From Clostridia bacterium (GTDB taxonomy: Bacteria; Bacillota; Clostridia; Christensenellales; CAG-138), in NCBI GenBank assembly GCA_030530185.1, contig JAUMVL010000095.1, positions 1 through 6,578 of the forward strand: a stretch of 6,578 nt of DNA. The letters are read 5' to 3'. The notes under the pieces were generated by a model that did not search any database, was not told where the DNA came from, and saw nothing but the letters and a program-made list of their open reading frames with translations. Positions 1-5,169 of the stretch are shown here, one piece after another (the first letter of the stretch is position 1; every line of letters begins with the position of its first letter). The translations under genes and the position numbers were made by a program.

Positions 1-4
1 ATGA

Positions 5-46
5 GGGCTATGCCCGAATATGAAATACCACCGGCTATGCCGGTGG
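5..46. repeat. Two short hairpins with a CTATG centre at the window edge
   Basis: Two perfect inverted repeats sit close together. GGGC-TAT-GCCC spans 5-15 and CCACCGGC-TAT-GCCGGTGG spans 28-46. Both have a TAT loop flanked by C and G. Sub-terminal hairpins of this shape occur at the ends of IS200/IS605-type elements, so this could be an insertion-sequence end lying mostly outside the window. No transposase is visible, so that is only a guess. The rest of 47-130 is AT-rich and shows no gene. Confidence 0.35.
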
Positions 47-132
47 ATCATTATTTGATATACTTTCCTATGAAAAAATGAATCCGAGTCAGATATGATT
101 TTCGGCACACAAGCAGATAAAATGAAGAACGA

Positions 133-1020
133 AAATGCGTCCCAATTTGGGACACATTTCAAACGGTGATACTTCATCCCAACTTGGGATGAAGTAAAAA
201 CTTGGACCATCATGGCCCAGGTTTTATATGGCATCTGCACGCAAGCATTCCCGACAAGGTGCATAAAAAGTCTCGTCAACTTGGCGAGACTTTTTCAATG
301 TGACCTTTTATCGGTTTAAGTACTTGGCTCAACTTGATCACAAGTTTTTGTGCCGGATCGTTGTATCGCGGCAACTTCGTCCCATGATGGGACGTTGTTA
401 CGATTCGGAGAAAAATTATTCCCAACTTGGGAATAATTTCCAACTTCCTGCCAACTTGGCAGGAAGTTGATTGTATCGGTGGAACTTCGGCTCAACTTGA
501 TCCGAAGTGGAAACTCATCCATTTATTCCAGATCAACTTGTACTGAATTTCCGAATAGATGGATCGATTACCTTCGCGTCAATTTAGCACAAAGCTGTTT
601 GCCTCGGCGAAACTTCGGACCATCTTGGTCCGAAGTTAACCGGCTCGACGTTTCAACTTGTGTTCATCATGAACACAAGTCAGTTTCAAAGAAGATCTCG
701 ATTGTCAACTTCCGCCCATGATGGGCAGGAGTTGCGTAGATCACTTCAAGACAACTTGTCCTGCGCGGAACTTCTGGCCATGATGGCCAAAGGTTTGAAA
801 GCACAACGCAGAAGCCTGATCAAGTCGAAGCACGTTCTGCTGCAATAAATTTCTCGACAAGTTGTCGAGATGTGAAAACGTGGGACAAGTTGTCCCGCTT
901 TTCCGACAGGAGCACTTCGTGCCATCTTGGCACGAAGTGAAAGAAGCAAAACTGTAAATTTGAGCCAACTTGGCCCTAATTTCCGACATAGAAAATTCGT
1001 GCCAACATGGCACGAATTTT
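133..1020. repeat. Array of about 22 variable-stem palindromes with a conserved CCA-nnn-TGG apex
   Basis: This 890-nt stretch has no credible gene and is filled with odd-length palindromes. Approximate spans (centres) are 133-159 (146), 171-195 (183), 197-225 (211), 265-295 (280), 322-345 (333, degenerate), 378-394 (386), 413-439 (426), 441-469 (455), 484-508 (496), 525-549 (537, degenerate), about 577-588 (583, remnant), 611-637 (624), 656-680 (668), 706-734 (720), 747-763 (755), 769-795 (782), 808-840 (824, degenerate), 852-870 (861), 876-902 (889), 913-939 (926), 956-982 (969) and 992-1020 (1006). Copies at 171, 413, 441, 656 and 852 are perfect. The apex is usually CCAACTTGG, with CCATGATGG, CCATCATGG and CCATCTTGG variants. 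Many outer stems are ACTTC/GAAGT. The stem middles differ between copies but stay complementary, which points to selection or repair for hairpin formation. Spacers of 1-30 nt often contain TTTCCGA. ORFs crossing the region are low-complexity shadows of the palindromes. Function is unknown. Confidence 0.9.
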
Positions 1021-1042
1021 TGAACAGTTAATCATGATGATA

Positions 1043-1070
1043 GAAGCCGATCCGCGCGTCGGCTTCTTTT
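1043..1070 (+). terminator. Intrinsic terminator closing the palindrome array
   Basis: GAAGCCGA (1043-1050) pairs with TCGGCTTC (1059-1066) around the loop TCCGCGCG and is followed directly by TTTT (1067-1070). The 8-bp GC-rich stem and U tract suit a rho-independent terminator on the + strand. It would end any transcript coming from the array and insulate the mobilization genes from it. Confidence 0.7.
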
Positions 1071-1084
1071 CCATTTTGGAGGTG

Positions 1085-1174
1085 ATGACAGGCGCAAAAG
1101 AAACGTATCGCACTGCGGTGATGCATGAGTTCAAGTCTCACCGATCGGCTGCAGGAACGGAACAAAACGAATGA
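1085..1174 (+). CDS. Possible 29-residue leader-type ORF
   Basis: An ATG at 1085 opens a 29-codon frame beginning MTGAKETYRTAV and ending at TGA 1172-1174. The Shine-Dalgarno match GGAGGTG (1078-1084) abuts the ATG, which is closer than the usual 5-9 nt, so initiation here is doubtful. A second such motif, AAAGGAGGTGA (from 1174), follows the stop with no normal start at a suitable distance. I do not recognise the peptide. It could be a remnant or chance ORF; the confidence is low. Confidence 0.15.
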   Translation: MTGAKETYRTAVMHEFKSHRSAAGTEQNE

Positions 1175-1483
1175 AAGGAGGTGAAATACAGGGCAAATAC
1201 ATTTTGTTGCTTTCTCCGAGAAACCGAAGAAAGGAAATGTACGGATGGACAAATTAAAATTTTAGGCCAAATACCGATGCGGGCGCGTGGATTCGGTTCC
1301 TTATGCGGACTGTACAGCAATCGAAATCGCAAGGTTAGCCGCGCTTCGGGGAACCGTTTCTGTTCCCGGGAAAAGAGGACAATCGGCACAGTCGATGTCC
1401 TTGCAAGCATAGCATTTGGCGTTCCAAATGCGCTTGTCGGGACACCCGAACCCGTATGCCGCCACGGGCGGAGAAAGGATTGT
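1175..1483 (+). other. Inverted-repeat-rich region before mobC: candidate oriT
   Basis: About 300 nt without a convincing gene lie directly upstream of mobC. Visible inverted repeats are GGGAAC/GTTCCC (1349-1354/1362-1367), GCATTTGG-cgtt-CCAAATGC (1412-1431, perfect, with AAGC/GCTT beyond a bulge), and CCCGT/ACGGG (1451-1455/1464-1468). Plasmids and mobilizable elements commonly carry oriT beside mobC and the relaxase, with hairpins near the nick site, so this is the natural place for it. I cannot identify a nick sequence. The frame open upstream of the mobC start (from 1181) reads like non-coding translation, so I do not extend mobC into it. A - strand cysteine-rich ORF also overlaps here and is described under findings. 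Confidence 0.45.
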
Positions 1484-1798
1484 ATGGAACGCAGAAGCAG
1501 AAACATTCACGTCGGTACCCGGCTGAATGAGGCCGAGTATAAAAAACTAAAAGAATTGGAAAACAGCACCGGGCTCGGCAGCACGACACTTTTACGCAAG
1601 CTGATCACGGGTGCGGAACTCAAAGCAAAGCCGACGCCGGAGCTTCGGAACTTACAGCGAAGCATTGACCGGATCGGAAACAATCTGAACCAGATCGCGC
1701 ATCGGGCAAACGCCGCGGGCGTCCTCGAAAAGAGCGAATGGGACAGGACGAAGACGCTGATGACCGCCCTCAAGGAGGAGATCCAAAAATGGCGATAA
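1484..1798 (+). CDS. mobC: MobC-family mobilization (relaxosome accessory) protein
   Basis: The protein has 104 residues. The N-terminal part (about 5-45) looks like a ribbon-helix-helix DNA-binding domain, with the strand RNIHVGTRL followed by two helices. The C-terminal part (about 55-80) carries the MobC signature LRNLQRSIDRIGNNLNQIAH. MobC proteins bind oriT and help the relaxase open and nick it; the length is normal for the family. The ATG at 1484 is chosen because AAAGGA lies 4 nt upstream (1474-1479) and the family N-terminus begins here. The frame is open back to 1181, but that extension is not protein-like. The gene overlaps the relaxase start by 10 nt, so the two are co-transcribed and probably translationally coupled. 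The candidate oriT lies immediately upstream. Family assignment is firm; the exact target site is inferred. Confidence 0.88.
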   Translation: MERRSRNIHVGTRLNEAEYKKLKELENSTGLGSTTLLRKLITGAELKAKPTPELRNLQRSIDRIGNNLNQIAHRANAAGVLEKSEWDRTKTLMTALKEEIQKWR

Positions 1799-3171
1799 CG
1801 AAGATTCTTGCAAAAAGCATGCGGCTCGACCGGCTGATCGCTTACGTCTGCAATCCCGCAAAAACAAGCGAGCGCGTGTTCGTTTCCTGCATCGGCTGTG
1901 AGAGGGAAACGGCTGCGAAAACATGGATGGAGACCAAACGACGGTACGGCAAGACCGACGGCATACAGGCGTATCATCTGATCCAGAGCTTCAGGCCGGA
2001 CGAGCTCACGCCGGAGCTGGCGCACGAAATCGGAAATCGCTTTGCGGAGGAGTATCTCGACGGCTACGAGGTGATCGTCGGCACCCACACCGACCGGCAT
2101 CACATTCACAACCACATCATTTTCAACTCGGTTTCCGATCGGGACGGAACCAAATACCATTCGTCCCGGCAAACCTATTTCAATGAGATCCGGACGCTTT
2201 CGGATCGGCTTTGCCGCGAATACGGCATTTCGACCGTTGACGAGCCGCAGCGAAAGGCGCTGACGTACATCGAGTGGCGCATGCAAAAATGCGGCGTCAA
2301 AACACAGCGCGAGCTGTTCGACCGGGACGCGGAGGAATGCCTGTCTCTGGCAATGGACGTCGGCAGCTTTTACGCGCGGATGGAGGATCGCGGGTACACG
2401 GTCCGGCACGGCAGCAAGTACCCGACCTTCCTTCCCTACGGCGGGGAGCGCGCGTACCGCGTGAAGCAAAAGGGAGAGTCCATGACTGAGGACAATCTTG
2501 CAGCGTATATCGATGGTGCCATGAGCGATCCGACCTTTGAAGTGATCATGCCGCGGCAGAAGCCGGTGTACGTCCCGCGTGGCAAGATCACGGGCATTCA
2601 TGCGCTGATCCTTGCATGGATGCACATTCTCGGGCTCATCAACGACGGCGTCAAAACGCAGTATTACGTTTCGCCAAAGGAGCTGAAACGGTTTACACAG
2701 TTGAAAGAACAGGAGAAGTATTTGCGGAATCACGGGATCGAAACGGCGGAACAGCTTAAAGATCGTATCGAGACGATCGACGGCGGAATCGCTGCATTGA
2801 CGAAAAAGCGGACAATTCTGAATGTGAAGAAAAAACGCGAAAAGCCATTGTATGACGCGCTGTGGCTGACCGCGATGTATGCGGATCGGGATACGGAGGC
2901 GTTCCCGCTGACTGAGGAAGAACGGAAAAAACTTGAAAAATCCTTTGATATTTTACGAAAAAAGCCCGTCGACATCCTCAACACGGAGCGGAATACGCTG
3001 TATGCTGAACTTGCAGAGGTCAACCGCGACATCCGCGCCATCAAAAACGAGCGGCGGCTTTGCGAACGGATTCTTGTGGAAAGTCCGCAGATCGAAAAGC
3101 AGCTGCAGCCATATATGACTGCGGAGCGAGAAATGAGAAAGGATTATTTGAACTATGAAAGCGAACGATAA
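1789..3171 (+). CDS. mobA: Relaxase / mobilization nuclease (MOBP-like, PF03432 type)
   Basis: This 460-residue relaxase nicks one strand at oriT and stays covalently attached to the 5' end while the strand is transferred. The likely catalytic tyrosine is Y19 in RLIAYVCNP. Motif II is around AYHLIQSF (61-68). The metal-binding motif III is H100-TDR-H104-HI-H107-NH, the classic HxDxxHxHNH arrangement, all residues intact. Beyond about residue 165 comes a helical, charged C-terminal region typical of these proteins, with a probable coiled coil around 315-375 and again near 385-450. The ATG at 1789 is supported by AAGGAGGAG (1772-1780) 8 nt upstream. The gene overlaps mobC by 10 nt. No coupling protein or type IV secretion genes are in view, so transfer would rely on a helper element. 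It appears full length and undamaged. Confidence 0.93.
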   Translation: MAITKILAKSMRLDRLIAYVCNPAKTSERVFVSCIGCERETAAKTWMETKRRYGKTDGIQAYHLIQSFRPDELTPELAHEIGNRFAEEYLDGYEVIVGTHTDRHHIHNHIIFNSVSDRDGTKYHSSRQTYFNEIRTLSDRLCREYGISTVDEPQRKALTYIEWRMQKCGVKTQRELFDRDAEECLSLAMDVGSFYARMEDRGYTVRHGSKYPTFLPYGGERAYRVKQKGESMTEDNLAAYIDGAMSDPTFEVIMPRQKPVYVPRGKITGIHALILAWMHILGLINDGVKTQYYVSPKELKRFTQLKEQEKYLRNHGIETAEQLKDRIETIDGGIAALTKKRTILNVKKKREKPLYDALWLTAMYADRDTEAFPLTEEERKKLEKSFDILRKKPVDILNTERNTLYAELAEVNRDIRAIKNERRLCERILVESPQIEKQLQPYMTAEREMRKDYLNYESER

Positions 3172-3328
3172 CAAGCCGATTTATCACGACGAAGGCAGAG
3201 ACAAAAGGAACGTAAGAAGGAGAGTTTATGAAGCGAACGGAAGGAATCGGAACGGAGACCCTGCGGGTGCCGGTGCGCGCCCGATATACGATAGAGAAGA
3301 AGGGCGGCAGCATGACACGATCGTTTGA
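3155..3328 (+). CDS. Possible small basic ORF overlapping the relaxase end
   Basis: An ATG at 3155 lies inside the end of the relaxase gene and opens a 57-codon frame beginning MKANDNKPIYHDEGRDKR. AAAGGA (3138-3143) lies 11 nt upstream, slightly far. The product is very hydrophilic, rich in R, N, D and G, with no recognisable domain. It overlaps the next small ORF by about 100 nt in another frame, so probably only one of the two is a real gene over the shared part. I do not recognise it. Confidence 0.25.
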   Translation: MKANDNKPIYHDEGRDKRNVRRRVYEANGRNRNGDPAGAGARPIYDREEGRQHDTIV

Positions 3329-3434
3329 TTGCGCGGAGCTGACCGTAAAAGAACTGGCAGAGTTTTTGGCAAGAAAATTCGGATTGGACTTAACGGAAAA
3401 CATAATCACAAAGACAGGAGGTGATGCCGTTTGA
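3228..3434 (+). CDS. Small hypothetical protein between relaxase and recombinase
   Basis: This 68-residue ORF starts at ATG 3228, with AAGGAGAG (3217-3224) just upstream. The second half, from MTRSFDCAELTVKELAEF onward, reads like a compact helical protein, so a shorter 40-residue form starting at ATG 3312 is an alternative. Its stop TGA (3432-3434) overlaps the TTG start of the recombinase by 3 nt within TTGA, and the recombinase ribosome site lies inside this gene. Translation of the small ORF could therefore govern recombinase translation. I do not recognise the family. Its position between relaxase and integrase suggests an element-specific accessory or regulatory role, which is inference only. 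Confidence 0.5.
   Translation: MKRTEGIGTETLRVPVRARYTIEKKGGSMTRSFDCAELTVKELAEFLARKFGLDLTENIITKTGGDAV
3416..3424 (+). promoter_or_regulatory. Ribosome binding site fixing the TTG start of the recombinase
   Basis: AGGAGGTGA ends 6 nt before TTG 3431-3433. The codons after that TTG give KAAIYTRFS, the normal start of serine recombinases, so the TTG initiator is well supported. Confidence 0.8.
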
Positions 3435-5059
3435 AAGCGGCGATCTACACACGGTTCAGTTCCGACAATCAGACGGAAATGAGCACACAGGCGCAGGTTC
3501 GGGCGTGTACGGAATTTGCGAACGGAAACGGAATGGACGTTTACCGGATCTATTCCGACGAGGCAATCTCCGGCACGGAGGAAAAGACCAATCAGCGCGC
3601 ACAGTATCAGGCGATGCTGGCGGACGCCAAGCAGCACCGGTTCGAGGTTCTTCTGATTCACAAGTATGACCGCGTTGCACGGTCGCTCGAAGAACACGTC
3701 CGGCTGTCCAAGATGATGGAAAAGGAAAAGATTCCGATCATCGCGGTGGCACAGAACTTCGGACCGAGCATCGAGGGCGACTTTGCCAAGCAGATGATGT
3801 GGGTGCTGTCGGAGTATTACAGCAAGAACCTCTCCAAAGAGGTGCGGAAGGGGCATCGCGAGGTTGCATTGAAGGGGCTGCACAACGGCGGCCCCGCCCC
3901 TTTCGGGTATCGAATCGAAAATCAGCAGCTCGTGATTGAGCCGAGCGAAGCGATCTATGTGAAAAAGATGTTCGACGCGGCGCTGAACCGCAGAGGGCAT
4001 ACGGGGCTGATCCGCGAGATGAAGGAAGCGGGCGTCCGCGGCAGGAACGGAAAAGAGATCAAGTACACGCAGATCTATGAGATCCTGCGAAACGAGAAGT
4101 ACGCGGGCATCTATGTGTACTCGGTGGAGGGATGCCGGCACCGCAAGACGCGGCTGGAGACCGCGGGCGCGATCCGGATCGACGGCGCGATCCCGGCGAT
4201 CGTAGACAAAAATACATTCTATGAGGTGCAGAAAATCATGGACATGAGAAAGCAAAACGGAAGAAAGCAGAACGAATATCTCTGCAGCGGGCTGGTCTAC
4301 TGCAAGTGCGGCGCAAAGATGCACATCCATCGCGCGCCGGATCGAAAGGGCGGCAAGTACGTCTACTACGCCTGCAGCGCCAACTGCGGCGCGCCGACGG
4401 TGCGCGAGGAGGTGCTCGTCAAGGCGGTGACGGATTATCTCAAGGAGCTGCTGTCCGACGCAATGCAGCTCAAGATCGCGCATTTTCTTCGCTCCTATCG
4501 CGATCACAAAAAGGATTGCAAGGCAACCTACACAGCGGTCGTGAAAAAGCAGATTGCGGCGAAGCAGACCGAATACGACAATCTGGTGAAAAACCTGTCC
4601 ACGGCGACGTTTGCGCCGGAGATCATTCAGGATCTGAACAACCGCATGAAAGCGCTTAAGGCGGAGATCGAGGCCTTGGCGACTGCCGAGCCGCCGGAGG
4701 AGTATTCGATGAACACGATTCTCGAATGGCTGAAGGCGATCAAGTCTGCGCCGGACCGCCGTGCGGTGCATCTGCTCGTCGATCGGATCGAGGTCGATTC
4801 GGATAAAGAAAAAACAAACGTCAACGTGATTTCCACATTGACGCCTGTTGGAGAATTGGTAGCGGCGACGGATACGGCATCCTTTCGGATTGCAACGACA
4901 GCGGAAAGGATGCCGAGAACTTCGCTCTGCTTCGTTACCGAACGGACGCTTTGCGCCCGTTCTCGCTGTCCCGTCACGACCAAACAAAAAGACCACCCAT
5001 CGGTGGTCTTTTGTTTGGTAGCGGCGATCCGATTCGAACGGATGACAGATCGGGTATGA
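3431..5059 (+). CDS. Large serine recombinase (site-specific integrase), with a junction-derived C-terminal tail
   Basis: This 542-codon frame encodes a large serine recombinase, which cuts and rejoins att sites through a 5'-phosphoserine link and would excise and integrate this element. The resolvase domain (about 3-145) has Y6-T-R8-F-S10, with S10 the nucleophile, and the DR-V-A-R motif (80-84). A recombinase domain follows (about 155-275), then a zinc beta-ribbon (C285, C291, C293, C315, C319) and a coiled coil (about 370-418). The recognisable family sequence stops near VNVISTLTPVGE (residue 475). Residue 476 is the first codon of a 13-bp repeat shared with the neighbouring tRNA gene. The remaining ~67 residues are encoded by inter-repeat DNA, a terminator and antisense tRNA, and are unlike any recombinase I know. 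There is no stop before the terminator at 4986-5012. The tail is thus probably a by-product of integration, a decayed end or a frameshift. The N-terminal 475 residues look intact. Confidence 0.9.
   Translation: MKAAIYTRFSSDNQTEMSTQAQVRACTEFANGNGMDVYRIYSDEAISGTEEKTNQRAQYQAMLADAKQHRFEVLLIHKYDRVARSLEEHVRLSKMMEKEKIPIIAVAQNFGPSIEGDFAKQMMWVLSEYYSKNLSKEVRKGHREVALKGLHNGGPAPFGYRIENQQLVIEPSEAIYVKKMFDAALNRRGHTGLIREMKEAGVRGRNGKEIKYTQIYEILRNEKYAGIYVYSVEGCRHRKTRLETAGAIRIDGAIPAIVDKNTFYEVQKIMDMRKQNGRKQNEYLCSGLVYCKCGAKMHIHRAPDRKGGKYVYYACSANCGAPTVREEVLVKAVTDYLKELLSDAMQLKIAHFLRSYRDHKKDCKATYTAVVKKQIAAKQTEYDNLVKNLSTATFAPEIIQDLNNRMKALKAEIEALATAEPPEEYSMNTILEWLKAIKSAPDRRAVHLLVDRIEVDSDKEKTNVNVISTLTPVGELVAATDTASFRIATTAERMPRTSLCFVTERTLCARSRCPVTTKQKDHPSVVFCLVAAIRFERMTDRV
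4856..4868. repeat. 13-bp direct repeat, copy 1 (candidate att core in recombinase 3' end)
   Basis: TTGGTAGCGGCGA here is identical to 5015-5027, the 3' end of the tRNA-Met gene (CCA plus acceptor strand, seen on the + strand). The flanking bases differ on both sides. Its position exactly where the recombinase family sequence ends makes it a candidate element boundary. A TAG in one of the alternative frames lies at 4860-4862. Confidence 0.6.
4875..4915. repeat. 12-bp perfect stem with 17-nt loop
   Basis: CGGCATCCTTTC (4875-4886) pairs perfectly with GAAAGGATGCCG (4904-4915). There is no U tract on either side, so it is not a standard terminator. It lies 7 nt beyond the first 13-bp repeat and could be an arm-type or folded element of an attachment region; this is unproven. 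Confidence 0.55.
4940..4962. repeat. 10-bp stem with TTT loop and one mismatch
   Basis: GAACGGACGC (4940-4949) pairs with GCGCCCGTTC (4953-4962) except for one A-C mismatch. A competing pairing, GAGAAC (4915-4920) with GTTCTC (4959-4964), would join it to the preceding hairpin. It lies in the segment between the two 13-bp repeats, just before the terminator. Confidence 0.45.
4986..5012. terminator. Bidirectional intrinsic terminator between recombinase and tRNA-Met
   Basis: GACCACC (4991-4997) pairs with GGTGGTC (5002-5008) around CATC, with A5 before and T4 after, so it works in both directions. On the - strand it lies 3 nt past the encoded CCA of tRNA-Met and ends in T5, so it is most naturally the tRNA's own terminator. 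The symmetry extends (one base unmatched) through ACCAAAC/GTTTGGT to 4979-5019, taking in the tRNA's CCA end. On the + strand it would stop the recombinase message before any in-frame stop codon. Confidence 0.85.
5015..5027. repeat. 13-bp direct repeat, copy 2 (tRNA-Met 3' end)
   Basis: This TTGGTAGCGGCGA covers the encoded CCA, the discriminator and the acceptor 3' strand of tRNA-Met, plus one base on each side. tRNA 3' ends are frequent integration targets, and the second copy 146 bp away at 4856-4868 suggests a duplicated att core. Confidence 0.6.
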
Positions 5060-5092
5060 ACCGATTACTCTGGCCAACTGAGTTACGCCGCC
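5016..5092 (-). tRNA. tRNA-Met (CAT anticodon), probably elongator
   Basis: The - strand folds into a complete cloverleaf of 77 nt including an encoded CCA (5018-5016). The acceptor is GGCGGCG (5092-5086) with CGCCGCT (5026-5020), with a terminal G-U pair. The D stem is ACTC/GAGT. The anticodon stem is ATCGG/CCGAT with loop TTCATAC, giving CAT at 5058-5056. The variable loop is CTGTC, and the T arm is ATCCG-TTCGAAT-CGGAT. It lacks the three G-C pairs of an initiator anticodon stem, so it is an elongator Met tRNA. A lysidine-modified Ile(CAT) tRNA cannot be excluded by sequence alone. It has its own strong promoter and terminator and is independent of the DUF368 gene upstream. Confidence 0.96.
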
Positions 5093-5104
5093 ACAGCGAC
5101 AATT

Positions 5105-5133
5105 ATTATAGCCGAGATCGGTGGGAATGTCAA
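5105..5133 (-). promoter_or_regulatory. Consensus sigma-70/sigma-A promoter of tRNA-Met
   Basis: Read on the - strand, TTGACA (5133-5128) and TATAAT (5110-5105) are separated by exactly 17 nt, a perfect consensus. The -10 box ends 12 nt before the tRNA's first base, leaving a leader of only about 5-6 nt. This suits a highly expressed stable RNA. Confidence 0.92.
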
Positions 5134-5169
5134 GCGAAAATTGACCGAATCGGGCAAAATGTTTTCGGC

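Noticed and set aside
467..1013. Several 60-90 codon ORFs on both strands across the palindrome array
   Set aside because: They run through the inverted repeats, have no ribosome sites, overlap each other in many frames and have no protein-like pattern; they are by-products of the repeats.
133..1020. CRISPR array
   Set aside because: The repeated units are not identical, are palindromic throughout, and the intervals are short, uneven and partly similar to each other; no cas gene is present.
133..1020. Integron attC array
   Set aside because: There are no gene cassettes between sites, no integron integrase, and the conserved part is the apex rather than the outer core sites.
1043..1150. tRNA-like segment: T-arm-like GAGTTCAAGTCTC (1127-1139) and an 8-bp acceptor-like pairing of 1045-1052 with 1143-1150
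   Set aside because: No D arm or anticodon arm can be drawn, the total length is wrong, and 1043-1066 already forms a good terminator; at best a decayed 3' tRNA fragment.
1181..1483. N-terminal extension of mobC by 101 codons
   Set aside because: The GTG at 1181 is part of the Shine-Dalgarno-like motif itself, the extension is not protein-like, and the normal MobC N-terminus starts at 1484 with its own ribosome site.
1507..2733. 408-codon - strand ORF opposite mobC and the relaxase
   Set aside because: It is the antisense of two clearly identified genes with intact motifs, without a ribosome site or domain.
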